From assembly GCA_030035585.1 (NCBI GenBank), contig CM057465.1:3075501-3139500 (forward strand): a stretch of 64,000 nucleotides of DNA. Direction: 5' to 3'. The translations under genes were made by a program, and so were the position numbers. The DNA is from Dugong dugon. Lineage: Eukaryota > Chordata > Mammalia > Sirenia > Dugongidae. The notes under the pieces were generated by a model, which saw only the letters and a program-made list of their open reading frames with translations, was not told where the DNA came from and made no database searches. Shown here piece by piece: positions 46,257 through 58,006 of this stretch (position 1 is its first letter; each line of letters opens with the position of its first letter).

Positions 46257-48700
46257 GGAAACACAGCAGAGGTGGAGTTAGGAATATCTAGATGGACTTC
46301 TTAGAGGAAATACTATCCAAATGAAGTCATGGACCTGGGTAAGCCAGATAACAGGTGAAGGAGAACACTAGGCAGAGGAATCTTCATGAAAAAGGTACGG
46401 AGGCAACAAAAATGAACAGTGACCATAGAATCTGTCCTTCAAGCAAGAACACGCTTGAGAGTGAAAGAGGCAGGATAAATAATTGTCTGGGACAGCAACT
46501 ATGAGTCAGAATGGTCAGGGGAACAGGACATTTGACCATTCTGTGCATGGAGGATCCCATAGGCAGTTTAGTACCATTGAGCATAATGCAACAGGTGGTC
46601 TGGTTCTGGCGTTTTGACCATGGCCTTCCATAACAGATGAGCCAGGTTCCTTGCAGGGTGTGCACCTTGGAGAGGTCCACTGCCCTGCTCCAGAGCCGAA
46701 TCTGCCAACACACGTTTGTTAGGAGCCACCATGAGTTAAACTGTCCCTTAGACACTGCCTCTATAATGCTAGTGCTCTCAAATAAACCTCAGGAGAAAGC
46801 ACCTTCGTATATTTTACTTACTCACTCATCTTTTGCTTTCATCTAGTGCCTGTTTATGCATTGCTGTAATTCTTTTGAGACTTTAAGAAAAGTGTTTGAG
46901 AGACCCATTTCCTTACCATTCTTTTGAAGGGGAGATTCATCTACTACTTACAGTAACACTGACCATACAGGTGGAGGCGGAGGCATTGGGATGGAGCCCG
47001 TGACATAGTAGAAAGGATGTTGGTGCCGGTATCCATGGAATCTAGTCACGTTCTTTCAAAGGTCTTTTTGTTTTACTCTCCAATCTATTTCTCAATCCAT
47101 GGTGAATAGAGACCTGTCTGGGCCTTGGGTGGACTTCGTGGGATTGCCAGATGGCATGGACATCATCAGAACACTCTTGTATCTTGAAGTCCTTAAGTTT
47201 TAAAAAGACTATCTAACTAATGCCAAGGAATTTTAAGTGAATAAACTCTCTTTAATGTAGACCAGAATTGGGTCAAGTTGCCTCAGTCTTAAGGACCACA
47301 CATAGCTGCATGAGCTAGCACATTAAATGCAGAATCTCAAAATGTACTTCCATTAGGACAACTATTTGTCCAATCTAAAATTTTGTGTTACAGTCTTCTC
47401 CCTGAGTATCCTTCAGATAATTTACCTGCGCAAGTATGCACTAGATATTATTTTGTCCACATAAATTAACAAACTTAGGCAATTTTTTTCAGCTTCCTAT
47501 CCCTCTGCTGTCTTACTCTACATATGCTTCTTCAGGAAAGCTGGGATCTGATTCTGGTCACTGGCCTGGTAACAACCAGAAGTGCAGTATTAGAGAAATT
47601 ATTAACTTCCTCCTTTAATCTCCCTTAGAAAAGGGAGTATGAGATTCTTCAAGTAAGGAACAGGTAACATTTATAGATGGGAGAAGGAGGGTTTTTCCTT
47701 AGACAAGGACAGGGGTCAGGGGTGTTTGTGAAGTGGAGGGTAGAATCTGAGTACTTGGGGATCTCAGCATCCTCCCAAATATTTCTATTTCAATTGTAAA
47801 TTTTCCCCTATTTCCTTATCTGTGCTTTAACTTTCTTCTTTTCTCCCTTTATAAGGACATCTAATGACCCACAAATTCAACTGACAGGGCGGCTTAATAA
47901 CTTACATACTGAGACTTTGAATTAGGTTTGCAGTTCTCCTAATACTGGCTATGGGAGAAAATAGTGTCTTTGAGCAGATATGTAGATAGTTCCTGAGTTT
48001 CGGTCCATTACTTTAAGTAAGAATGTAGGTATTTGAGATTATTGTTCTTTAGATTTAAGTTTCTTAGTAAGGCCAGAAGCATCCATCCTACTCCCACAGT
48101 TTCAGAATTTCTAATACTTTTGATGTTTTTCTATGGGTTCAACTACAGAATCCTGCAGAGCTTTGCCTTAAAAATTAAAACTCATATTCCATCAAGTGTC
48201 ATGGGTTCCTGGATTTCCAGGCCCAAATATGAATGGCAGTTTCATTGACTTCTACTATGTTTTAACTATATCATCACTTCAAAGCACCCCATATTTCTAT
48301 GAGAGTTTTTTATCTGCTATTTTTTAGGTGCAAATCTCTGACATTCTTTGGTTTTAGGCAGAAAAACGTGACTCTAGGTTAAGAGAAAATGGTGTTTGAT
48401 GGCGGGAAAGGAGTTGCTACTGGAGTGGAAGGGATTCTGGAGGAGCAGGTAAACAAACAGGACTCACCGTAGCAGGCACAGGTTGTAGGGGTGACTTGAA
48501 TGTCAGGTTCAGGGGCCACAGCAGAGTTCATTCATGCCAACTCCTCTCAAGAGTCAAAATCCCAAGGAGGAGACCATGCATGGGCTGGCTTGGAGGCCAC
48601 TCTTGACCCTTTTAATCTGACAAATTCTGCTTTCAGTAGATGAAGAGAGATTTTTCAGACTCATAAGAATAATAACAGAAAACACCTTCCTAGTGCTTTT
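46257..48700. other. no gene recognised over 2.4 kb
   Basis: Largest stretch without a recognised repeat. Frames reach 123 codons (46384-46755, minus) but match nothing known and lack splice or promoter context. 47760-48300 is AT-rich and could be a very old repeat. Confidence 0.45.
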
Positions 48701-48857
48701 CGGGAGCCCTAGTGGTTCAGTGGTGAGCTCAGGCTGCTAACCAGAAAGTCAGCAGTTCAAATCCACTAGCTGCTCCTTGGAAACCCTATGGGGCAGTTCC
48801 ATTCTGTCCTATAGGGTCACTGTGAGTTGGAACTGACTTCCCGGCAATGGGTTTAAG
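48701..48857 (+). repeat. AfroSINE, short type, with target duplication
   Basis: gggagccctagtggttcagt ... ggcagttccattctgtccta ... ggaactgacttcccggca. AGTGCTTT is duplicated at 48692-48699 and 48856-48863. Confidence 0.92.
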
Positions 48858-48894
48858 TGCTTTCCCAGGGCAGGCCTGCTCTAAGGGTATCGTG

Positions 48895-49136
48895 ATCTTC
48901 ATCTCTTATTATGTTCTCTTTCACTCTGGGCTTTGGCCACAGTGGCCTTCTTTCTCTTCCTTGAACCCTCTATACTCCTTCCTATTCTGAGCCTTTGCAG
49001 TTGCTATTCCCTGCACCTGGAGGCTCTTCCTCAGATTCCACCCTGGCCACTCCTTCTCATCACTAGAGTCTCAGATCAGATCTTGCTTCTTCAGAGTTCT
49101 CCTTTGATCACCAGCCTCTCTGCCTCTGTCCTTCTC
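48895..49136 (+). repeat. L2 LINE 3' region, part 1
   Basis: ccacagtggccttctttctc, gagcctttgcagttgctatt, cctggaggctcttcctcaga: the well-known L2 3' region. Interrupted by an MLT1-type LTR and resumed at 49612. Confidence 0.7.
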
Positions 49137-49610
49137 TGCTGTGGTGGGTTGAATAGTGTTCCCCTAAAAGATATGTCCAAGTCCTAACCCTCAGCACCTG
49201 TGTGTGTGATCTTATTTGGAAATAGGGTCTTTGCTGATGTAATTAATTTAGGATATAGGGATGAGATCATTCTGGATTTAGAGTTGGCTCAAAATCCAAT
49301 GACTGGTGTCCTTGTAAGAGAAAGGAGAGTGAGATTTTGACACAAGAACACATGGAGAAGAACATCATGTGAAGACAGAGGCAGAGATTGGAGTTATGCA
49401 GCCACAAGCCTAGGGATGCCTGTGACTACCAGAAGCTGGAAGAGGCTAGAAAGGATATTCCTCTTGAGCCTTTTGAAGGACACCTTGACTTTGAACATCT
49501 TGCCTTGGACTTCAGAACTATAAGAGAATAAATTAATGTTGTTTAAAGGCACAAAATTTGTGGTGACTTTTTTATGGCTTCCTGAGATTCATCTCCTAGA
49601 AACCTATACT
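49137..49610 (+). repeat. MLT1-type solo LTR (MaLR)
   Basis: Typical MaLR LTR wording: gtgggttgaatagtgttccc near the start, ttatttggaaatagggtctt, aatccaatgactggtgtcct, gcagagattggagttatgca, then aataaattaatgttgttta near the 3' end. Solo LTR remnant, non-coding, inserted in L2. Confidence 0.75.
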
Positions 49611-49611
49611 A

Positions 49612-49720
49612 CTTTATTCAGAACTGATGACTCTGGAATCATCTATTTATTTGTACCATTATTATCTGTCTCCCCTGCAAGAGTGTAGACTCCTTGGAAA
49701 CAGCTCCCTGTCTGTCTTAA
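49612..49720 (+). repeat. L2 LINE 3' region, part 2
   Basis: tattatctgtctcccctgca, gagtgtagactccttggaaa resume the L2 3' end after the MLT1 insertion. Confidence 0.6.
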
Positions 49721-49721
49721 T

Positions 49722-49882
49722 GATAACAATGAGAGACCCTTTGTTCTGTGCCAGACACTGCTGGGAGAAGACAGAGGGCAGTAGGACAGATGACTGACTG
49801 GGATCATATGGCTGCAAGTAGTGGTGATCTGCCTTGAAGCTCTGGCCGGTGTCCTTGTCTTTAACCACTAGCCTATGTGCCA
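49722..49882 (-). repeat. MIR SINE remnant, minus strand
   Basis: tgtgccagacactgctggga ... gatcatatggctgcaagtag ... gtctttaaccactagccta is a diverged reverse-complement MIR. Confidence 0.5.
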
Positions 49883-49969
49883 TCTCAGGAAAAGCAGGGT
49901 CTCCAGTGCATGAGATGGGCCTGACCCATGGTGGGAGTTCAGAAAACAGGGTTGGATGATGTTGGATAC

Positions 49970-50100
49970 CCCCATTTTACAGAAGAGGAAACTGAGTTCT
50001 GGGAGGTAGCATCACTGCTGTAGATATTAGATTCGGTCAAGGTGGCACAGGACTCACACCCAAGCACAGGCTCTGAGCTACCTGGCCACCCTGCTTCGAG
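49970..50100 (-). repeat. MIR SINE, minus strand
   Basis: ccccattttacagaagagga ... aaactgagttctgggaggta ... caggactcacacccaagc: reverse-complement MIR, clearer than its neighbour. Confidence 0.75.
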
Positions 50101-50356
50101 GCTTCTTGCTTTGCTACATAAAGGGAGGTATTCTCAGTGACCCCTAGCCCTACTGCCTCATCTACCCATGATCCAGGCAAGACCTTCATTGTTTGTTTGA
50201 GGAAATCATTCTATGCTCTCCTGGGTATGGCAGTGGAAAGTTCCCTGAGAGAATAAGGGTGGCACTTGACCCTGGAGACTGGTCTTTGAGGCAGGTGTGT
50301 GGAGTGAGGATGGGAAAGGGCCAATGGGTGCTGGTAAGTGTTTAACAATTAGTTCC

Positions 50357-50410
50357 CCTCTGTGTGTGTGTATGTGTGTATGTGTGTGTGTGTGAACATG
50401 CATGCATATA
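50357..50410. repeat. (TG)n microsatellite
   Basis: Interrupted TG repeat with TATG and GCATGCA variants; a second short (TG)8 lies at 51140-51156. Confidence 0.9.
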
Positions 50411-50658
50411 TGTTTATTATCTCTATTATTGATATAAAGGATGTGTAGCACACAATTTACAAATAAAAATAAAACAGTCAGTACTCTGTATTGTAAATTC
50501 CACATATTCAATTGCTTCCCATAGAATGAGCTTATTGACTTTTGCCAAAGTCTTACGTAAGCAACCAACCTATAGCTGCAAATGACGAATATGCGTAGCT
50601 TCAACATGAATGCTGGTTGTTGTTTTTGCTTACGTTAATGAGTAGGATGCCTTTGAAT

Positions 50659-51018
50659 TAAGGTGTTGGTGAAGAATATTGACTATACCATGAACTGCCA
50701 GGAGAATGAACGAATCTATCTTGGAAGCAGTACAGCCAGAATGCCTCTTAGAAGCAAGGAAGGTGAAACTTCATCTCACATATTTTGGACATGTTATCAG
50801 GAGGGACCAGACCCTGGAAAAGGACATCATGCTTGGTAGAGTAGAGGGTCAGCAAATGAGAGGAAGACCCTCAAGGAGATGAACTGACACAGTGGCTGCA
50901 ACAATGGGCTCAAACATTGCAAAGATTATGAGGATGGTGTAGGACCGGGCAGTGTTTTGTTCATAGGGTCGCTATGAGTCGGAACCCACTGGATGGCACT
51001 TAACAACGACAACAATGA
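50659..51018 (+). mobile_element. RTE LINE 3' tail
   Basis: aaggtgttggtgaagaatat ... cttggaagcagtacagccag ... ggacatgttatcaggaggga ... ctatgagtcggaacccactg ... cttaacaacgacaac. 360 bp, 5'-truncated, with a small deletion in the usual 'tctgttgtacatagggtcgc' block. Confidence 0.9.
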
Positions 51019-51689
51019 ATGGGATAAAAGTGAAACAACAAAGACACAAGTTGGAAGGTCAGTCATTGGCCAAGAACTGGGATGACTTAGTTTTAATTGG
51101 GTAAGAGTTTTCAAATACCAGACTAATGTATCTTCATTTTTGTGTGTGTGTGTGTGCAATACAAAAGGTAACAGCTATAGACACAATACACTTTTAAGTT
51201 TAACCTGCATTATGAACAGTGTCTCCATCACTTTACTCCTAGACAATCAGCAAAACAATAAACTAAGCACTAACTTGCCTCATTTGTCAATTTCCATGGC
51301 ATAAATACTCCACCATGGCTAATTCCAAGCTACAGACATGACTTCATGTGGGGTTGGGAAGAGGTGCTCAGTAGCACACCATCATAAAGTATTTCCACCA
51401 TACAGATAAAATAGACATAAATAACCTCAAGAGCAAAAATAATAGCAAAATTAGGAAGCGCTGAGTTGTAAGTATGTATCATCTTGGCTTGTAATTTATT
51501 TAATTGTAAATTCATATGATTTAATTTTTAGTAGTGCTTCACAATATTCCTGAAAATTAACAATCAGCTCTCATCAGCCAGTATGAATCTGCGCCAGTGC
51601 AGCACTAGAAAGGAAGTAAAACATCTTACCACATTTGCAGTGGAAATAGCACAAACTCCATTTCTATACTCGATCACATAGTTACTCCA
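51019..51689. other. no gene or repeat recognised
   Basis: AT-rich sequence with only short frames and one short TG repeat. Confidence 0.5.
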
Positions 51690-51900
51690 AAACCAAACCA
51701 GTTGCCCTCGAGTTGATTCTGACGTATGGCGACCCCATGTGTGTCAGAGTAGAACTGCACTCCATAGGTTTTTCAATGGCTGAGATCTTTTAAAAGTAGC
51801 TCACCAGGTCTTTCTTCCAAGGCACTTCCAGGTGGATTTGAACCACCAACTTTCTGATTAGTAGCCTAGTGCTTAACTGTTTGTGCCACCCAGGGATTCC
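51690..51900 (-). repeat. AfroSINE, long type, minus strand (first of a pair)
   Basis: ccaaaccagttgccctcgag (3' tail), gtgtgtcagagtagaactgc, ctttcttccaaggcacttcc, gtgccacccagggattcc (head). Confidence 0.9.
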
Positions 51901-52103
51901 CCAAACCAGATGTCAGTGAGTCGATTCTGACTCATTGTGATCCCATGTGTGTCAGAGTAAACTATGCTCCAAAGAGTTTTCAGTGGCTAATTTTTTGGGA
52001 GGAGATTGCTAGTCCTTTCTTCTGATGCATCTCTGGGTAGACTTGAACCTCCAACCTTTTACTTAGTATCTGAGTGCACTAACTCTTTGCACCACTCAGG
52101 AAC
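51901..52103 (-). repeat. AfroSINE, long type, minus strand (second of a pair)
   Basis: Directly abuts the preceding SINE: ccaaaccagatgtcagtgag, cccatgtgtgtcagagtaaa, ttttttgggaggagattgct, gcaccactcagga. Confidence 0.9.
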
Positions 52104-52892
52104 TTATAGATAGTCACTAGGTACTTGTGAAGCATCCAGTGCTGAAGACACACCAGAATCACAATAAAATGCAGATTCCAGGTCCCACTCTGTCACTGTT
52201 GGTTCAGGTCCCTAGGAGTGTAAGGAGTGGGTGAGTGGACACTGACCTCTTAGGTGGTTGGAGGAGGCAGCAAGGAAGCTTGCAGGCAGCTCCCACACAA
52301 GGCCAGACCACTCAGAGACCTTAGTACAGGGTCTGAAGGGTAGCTGTCTGCTCACAGGGGCCAGAGAAGGGGAACCCACTCCACTCGATCACTGGGAAAA
52401 CTTCTCCAGGATACCTAGTTGCCCTTGGCCTTGAAGACAATCAGAAATGGAAAGACTGCACCACCTCCCTTGGCCTCCAGAGACCAAGCACTCCAGCACA
52501 ATGTGGACTGGATGGGAGCACAGGCAGAGGAGCTAGACACCCACACTCCCCAAATGCCCATTCTCCTGACGATAACGGGCTCAAGAGTGTGAGTCAGTGT
52601 GGGCAAGAGACCATGAGAAAATCAGGGAAATTGCCCAAAGTGGTGACATTTTTCCTTAACAGGGAAATCAGTGACAATGCTCCTGTCAGTGTCTGATAAA
52701 GGAAAATAGGTGGAGACTTGGAGAAGAGAACCGCTGTGTGGTGGCAGAGAGCCTCTGCTGCAGGACAGACCAGCATGGCACTAGGACTTGGGGCTGGCTT
52801 CGCCCTTCAGCTTCCCCCTCTGTGGAGTCTGACGACACTGCCTCCTCCCACAGTGCTCATGAGGATTACAGAAACACCAAAAGTTACATATG
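52104..52892. other. no gene recognised; weak MER5-like stretch
   Basis: 52140-52190 (cagaatcacaataaaatgcagattcc, partly) resembles MER5A. The rest has overlapping short frames on both strands and no recognised family. Confidence 0.4.
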
Positions 52893-53160
52893 GGTGTCAT
52901 CAGCTGCTGTCCAGTTGGCCCCACCTCATGGTGACCCAATGCACAAAGGAATGAAATGCTGCCCAGTCCTGTGCCATCTCCATGATCAGTTGGAGATCTG
53001 AACATTGTGATCCAAGGGATTTTCATTGACTGATGTTTGGAAGTACATTACCAGGCCTTTCTTCCTAGTCTGTCTCAGTCTGCAAGCTCTGCGGAAACCT
53101 GTTCAGCATCATAGCAACACACAAACTTCCACTGACAGATGGGTCATGGCTATGCATAAG
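52893..53160 (-). mobile_element. mini-RTE / composite SINE, minus strand
   Basis: RTE-type 3' end (gctgctgtccagttggcccc, ctcatggtgacccaatgcac) joined to the non-coding body ccaggcctttcttcctagtc, ctgcaagctctgcgg, catcatagcaacacacaa. Same design as 14655-15060; no clear tRNA head. Confidence 0.7.
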
Positions 53161-53603
53161 AAACATTGAACACCCTAGAAGTTTAGGGCACCAGAACAAA
53201 TGTATTTGGCTGGATGGAACAGTTCTGATCTGGATCTGAAGTTCTATGAAAGTATAATGGTTTCAGGTAGGATTGACCAGGTAGGGGGAAATATTCTGGT
53301 CACCTGGGATGGGTCACATAAGGGGTACGTTTTGATGAGGAGAATGAAAGCAAGGCTTCCAGAGGGCTGATCTGAGGAGTGTCCATGAGGCGCACAAAGG
53401 GAGGAGAAGAAGGTGCATCTTGATCTGTCCATTGCTGGAACCTGAGGTTTCACCAGTTCATCCACACCGTAGGACTAAGCCCCTCTGGGCAGCTCCCACT
53501 CTCAGGGATTCTGCCTTGGACTCCTCTTCTCCCCAAGCTGTCCCCGTACCAGTCTCAGGGCCCTTGACCACCTGTCCTTGCCACTCATGCCTTAGTTCAT
53601 CAC
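53161..53603. other. no gene or repeat recognised
   Basis: Overlapping short frames on both strands; nothing recognised. Confidence 0.5.
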
Positions 53604-54650
53604 ACATTATGTTGTTGATAGGTGCTGCCTGTTTTGTTCCAACCCATAGCGAATCTGTGTACAACTGAAAAAAACACAGCCCAGTCCTGTGCCCTCCTCA
53701 CAACCATCGCTATATTTGTGCCCCTTGTTGCAGCCACTGTGTCAATCCATCTCGCTGAGGGTCTTCCTCTTTTTCCATGACCGTCTACTTTGCCAAGCAT
53801 GATGTCTTTTTCCAGGGACTAGTCCCTCCTAATAATATGTCCAAAGTACATGAGATGGAGTCTCGCCATGCTAACTTCTAAGGAGCATTCTGGCTGTACT
53901 TCTTTCAAGACAAATTTGTTCCTTCTTCTGGTAGTCCATGGTATATGCAATATTCTTTGCCAACACCATAATGCAAAGGTGTCAATTCCTCTTCAGTCTT
54001 CTTCAGTCACTGTCCAGCTTTCACATGCATGTGAGGTAACTGAATATCATGGCTTGGGTCAGACTGACCTTAGTCCTCAAAGTATCATCTTTGCTTTTCA
54101 ACACTTTAAAGAGGTCTTTTGCAGCAGATTTACCCAATGCAATACATCCTTTCACTTCTTGACTGCTGCTTCCATGGGAGTTGATTGTGAATCCAAGTAA
54201 ATGAAATCCTTGACAACTTCAATCTTTTCTCTGTTTATCATGATGTTGCTTATTGGCCCAGTTGTGAGGATTTTTGTTTTCTTTATGTTGAGGTGTAATC
54301 CATACTGAAGGCTGTAGTCTTTGATCTTCATCAGTAAGCGTTTCAAGTCCTCTTCACTTTCAGCAAGCAAGGTTGTGTCATCTGCATATCGAAGATTATT
54401 AATGAGTCTTCCTCCAATCCTGATGCCATGTTCTTCTCATACAGTCTAGCTTCTCAGATTATTTGCTCAGCATACAGATTGAATAAGTATGGTGAAAGGA
54501 TACAACCCTGATGCACACCTTTCCTGACTTTAAACCATGAAGTATCCCCTTGTCCTGTTCAAACGACTGCCTCTTTGTTTATGTACAGATTCCTCAAGAA
54601 CACAGTTAAGTGTTCTGGAAGTCCCATTCATCGTAAGGTTGTCCATTGTG
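53604..54650 (-). mobile_element. RTE LINE, 3' and RT part, minus strand (part 1)
   Basis: From the RTE 3' end (gttgttgataggtgctgcct) through the RT. The peptide at 54152-54370 (minus) LLAESEEDLKRLLMKIKDY... follows directly on a YADD motif encoded at about 54371-54390 (reverse strand). Interrupted near 54650 by a SINE plus an opposite RTE tail; resumes at 55163. Confidence 0.88.
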
Positions 54651-54655
54651 AACAA

Positions 54656-54840
54656 GAAACCCTGATGCCACAGTGGATTCAGTGATCAACTGTTAACTGA
54701 AAGGTTGACGGTTTGAAACCACCAGTGGCTCTGAGGGAGAAAGATGTAGTAGTCTGCTTCCCTAGAGATTTACAGCCTCAGAAACCCTATGGGGTTGCTA
54801 TAAGTCAGAATAGACTCAGTGGCCGTGTTTTTTTTTTTAA
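54656..54840 (+). repeat. AfroSINE, long type, nested in RTE
   Basis: gaaaccctgatgccacagtg ... gaaaggttgacggtttgaaa ... gatgtagtagtctgcttccc ... ctataagtcagaatagactc and a T run. Confidence 0.85.
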
Positions 54841-55160
54841 ACCAGAAGAACGAACAATTCTGCCTTGGAAGAAATACAGCCAGAGTGCTCCTTGGAAGAG
54901 AGGATGGTGAGACTTCATCTCATTTACTTTGTACATGTTATCAGAAGGGACCTGTCCCTGGAGAAAGACATCATACTTGGTAAGATAGGTCAGCAAAAAT
55001 GAAGACCCTCCATAAGATGGATTGACACAGTAGCTGCAACAATGGGCTCAAACACAGCAATGATTGTGAGCATGGTGCAGGACTCGGCAGTGTTTCATTC
55101 TGTTTTACATAGGGTCACTATGAGTCGGAACCAACTTGAAAACACCTAACAACTACAACC
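54841..55160 (+). mobile_element. RTE LINE 3' tail, opposite orientation to its host RTE
   Basis: accagaagaacgaacaattc ... gaaatacagccagagtgctc ... ctatgagtcggaaccaactt ... cctaacaactacaac. Lies between two parts of the minus-strand RTE. Confidence 0.88.
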
Positions 55161-55162
55161 AA

Positions 55163-55560
55163 CATCTCTCTGGTATTCTCTGCTTTCAGCCAAGATTCAT
55201 CTGACATCACCAATGATGTCCTTTGTTCCACATTCTCTTCTGAATCTGGCTTGAATTTCTGGCAGTTCCCTCTGGATGTACTGCTACAATTGCTTCTTTT
55301 TTTTTTTTTAACATAATTTTACTTATATGTGACATTAATGCTAAAGTTTGATAATTTCCACATTCCATTGGATCATCTTTGTTTGGAATAGGCATGTATA
55401 TGGATCTCATCCAGTCAATTGTCCAGGTAGCTCTCTTCCAAATTTCTCAGCATAAATGAGTGAGTGCCTCCAGCATTGCATCTATTTGTTGAAATATCTC
55501 AATTCATATTTCATTAATTCCTGGAGCCTTGTTTTTCACCATGCCTTCAGTGCAGATTTT
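55163..55560 (-). mobile_element. RTE LINE, RT part 2 (continuation)
   Basis: ctctctggtattctctgctt, gcttgaatttctggcagttc, ggcatgtatatggatctcat: continues the RT region broken at 54650. About 60 bp of RTE expected between the two parts are missing. Ends where another RTE 3' end begins. Confidence 0.82.
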
Positions 55561-55887
55561 GTTGTTGTTAGTTGCTGTCAAGTCAGCTCTGACTCATGGC
55601 AAACACGGTACAACGGAATGAAACATTGCCTGGTCCTGAGCCATCTTTATTATCATTGGTATGTTTTAGTCCATTGTTTTGAGGCTGTTGTGTTAATCCA
55701 TCTCCTGGAGGGTTTCCCTCATTTTCATTGACCGTTTACTTTACCAAACATGGTGTCCTTTTCTAGTGATTGGTCTTTCCTAATGATGCGTCCGAAGTAA
55801 GTGAGCCAAAGTCTTGCCATCCTCACTTTTAAGGAGCATTCTGATTGTATTTCTTCTAGGACTGATTTGTGCATTCTTCACACCTCT
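55561..55887 (-). mobile_element. RTE LINE 3' end, minus strand
   Basis: gttgttgttagttgctgtca ... ctgactcatggcaaacacgg ... gtttactttaccaaacatgg ... gattgtatttcttctaggac. About 325 bp. Confidence 0.88.
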
Positions 55888-56859
55888 TATACCCCCATTT
55901 TCACATCACCACCACATTGCAAAATACTCTATAGCTACTGTAGAGCTACGGTTTCCTTTTCACTTTCTCCAGCAACCTTTCAGCCCAGTTTCTTAAGCAA
56001 GAGGCCTCTGTGGGCACAGGGAACAAACTTTCTGTGGAGAGGAAGGGTCTAGGGAGCAAACAACAAGACTCTGCCCAGGGTCAGATCCCATCTGTCAGTT
56101 CCCAGCTTCATGTCCCCATGCCTGCTACTTAAACTTTCTGAACCTCAGTTTCCCCTATGTAAAAATAGAAGTAATATAAGGCTTTCCCCTTTACCATTTC
56201 CTGTTGTTTTTCTCTGCTAGTCCCTGAAGCTATTGAACTCAATGATTTCTGAATTTATTTGCCTCAACTTTGGGATCTCCCTCTCTGTTGTGTAGGATTT
56301 TATCTTAGGAAATTAATAGATATTCAGGAAACATACAGAATGACCTACTATTGCACCTGCCAGAGGGTGTGAAGGGAGCTGGGCAGATCAGGTCTTTTGA
56401 CTCACAAGGAGGCGGTTTCTTACAGCCCTGGCTGAGCTGACAGGCAGTGGGTGAGTGAGGCTGTAACACCTGCTCAGGTGTTGCTTTACAAAAGATCAGG
56501 TCTTCCTGCAAGGGAGGGCCACAGAGAGTTCTGGCAGGCCCGAGATACATGTTGGCAGCTTCAGCTGGATTCTGGAAGGCTCTCCTGCCTAGGGGTTTAA
56601 CAGAGTGGCTGTTCCCTCAAAGGCAAGGACATGGGCATGAGGTGGCCTCAACCCCAGGAGTGTGAAATGTAGTCTGGGTCTAGCTTTTGATCAACATGAA
56701 AGGGAAGCAGAGAGTAACAAATTAAGAGAACCCCACAGGGCCAGTGAGAAGCAACATGATAGTGATAATAACCCCTTGCACATAAGAAGGGAGCTTCTGG
56801 CCCCACGGTGATCTCCAAGACCCGGAGAGGACCAGGGAGAAGGCATCAGAGCCTACAGG
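55888..56859. other. no gene recognised; short MIR-like piece
   Basis: 56110-56175 (cctcagtttcccctatgtaa) resembles MIR. The remaining sequence is unassigned with short frames only. Confidence 0.45.
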
Positions 56860-57096
56860 GCCAGGGCTGTATACCAGCTCTGAGCTCACCATCTGCCATG
56901 CTGGGCGAGTGCCTCCCATCCTCTCTCTGAGCTACCGATTAATTGTTTTCAAATTAAAGATCAGCCTACATAAGAAGAACCTGTAAATAATTCCTAACAT
57001 TGTTCACCTCTGGAAAGAGTGAAGTTGTGCATGGAAGGGCATGTGGAGAGGCGTGTGGATGGGCAAGATACTTTCCTAGATGAAGACAGGTTGCCT
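56860..57096 (+). repeat. unassigned duplicated block, copy A
   Basis: Similar over about 230 bp to 58810-59035 (shared: gagctcac.., gatcagcct.cat, aagaac, ttcctaac, ctctggaaagа-type core). Non-coding. Could be an old local duplication or two copies of an interspersed repeat I cannot name. Confidence 0.6.
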
Positions 57097-57099
57097 AGA

Positions 57100-57518
57100 T
57101 GTTATGAATTGGATTCTGTCTCCCAAAATATGTGTTGGAATCCTAATCCCTATATTTGTGTATGTGATCCTGTTTGGAAATAGAGTTTTCTTTGCTATGT
57201 TAATGAACTCATGCCAGAGTACAGTGGGTTCTAAACCTAATGACTTCTGAGTTCAACAAAAGATCACTATAGACACAGACCCCTACACAGGGGAAGACAG
57301 ATGCCCTGTGAGGATCATCTACAAGCCAAAGAACCAGGGAACATCAATGACTACCTACAAGGAAGGAATGCCCATGACTACCTACAGGGAAGGAATCAAC
57401 ATGGCCAAGACCCTGATTTGGACTTCTAGTCTCCACAACTGTGGGAAAATAAATATTTGTTCTTCAAAGCCACCCACTTGTGATGTTTCTGTTATAACAG
57501 TGCTAGGAGACTAGGACA
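57100..57518 (+). repeat. MLT1-type solo LTR (MaLR), diverged
   Basis: tgttatgaattggattctgt at the start, ctacaagccaaagaaccagg, gacttctagtctccacaact, aataaatatttgttcttcaa and a terminal gactaggaca. Non-coding. The middle repeats 'atgactacctaca.ggaaggaat', a small internal duplication (57348-57390). Confidence 0.65.
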
Positions 57519-57545
57519 CCAGGTGGTGGTCAGGCTTGTTCTTCT

Positions 57546-57558
57546 GGGGGGGGGGGGG
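57546..57558. repeat. G homopolymer
   Basis: Thirteen consecutive G. Confidence 0.9.
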
Positions 57559-57800
57559 CATAAAGCAATCTCATGTACTCTCACAGATGTGGGGGTGAGC
57601 ATATGCCCCCACCTGAAGGAGCCTCAGTGCAGGACTGGGGAAGCACACCGACCCTGGAGCAGCCCCCTCAGGGCCCGAGTCCGCTCTGACACTTCTACTG
57701 TGAGATCTTACAAGCTATCTCTTTCTATGCCTCGATGTGTGAGTTACCTACTGTCACATCAACACTGCGTAACAAGCCACTCAAACTCAGAGACTCAATG

Positions 57801-58006
57801 CAGTGGTTCTCATCTGGTGTGACTCTGTCTCCCAGGGGATGCTGGACAACGTCTAGAGGTTTTTGTCATTTTCATTATTAGGGAGAAAGGGTGTTGCCTG
57901 CATCTAGTTGGTGGAAGCCAGGGATTCTGCTTAACATCATGCAATGCACAAGGCAGCCCCCCACAGCAAAGAATTGTCAGTCCAAATGCTGAGGTTGAGA
58001 AACACT
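57801..58006 (+). repeat. MER20-like hAT DNA transposon remnant
   Basis: Ends cagtggttctcatc and ggttgagaaacactg form the expected inverted termini. Internal ctgcatctagttggtggaag, catcatgcaatgcacaaggc and ccccacagcaaagaattgtc match the MER20 wording. Non-autonomous, non-coding. Flanks (57750-57800 and 58007-58300) read like one older repeat into which it inserted. Confidence 0.75.

Noticed and set aside
46384-46846. 123-codon minus-strand ORF as a gene
   Set aside because: An overlapping plus-strand frame of 69 codons (46637-46846) is equally open, and neither resembles a known protein or shows a promoter or splice signal I can support.
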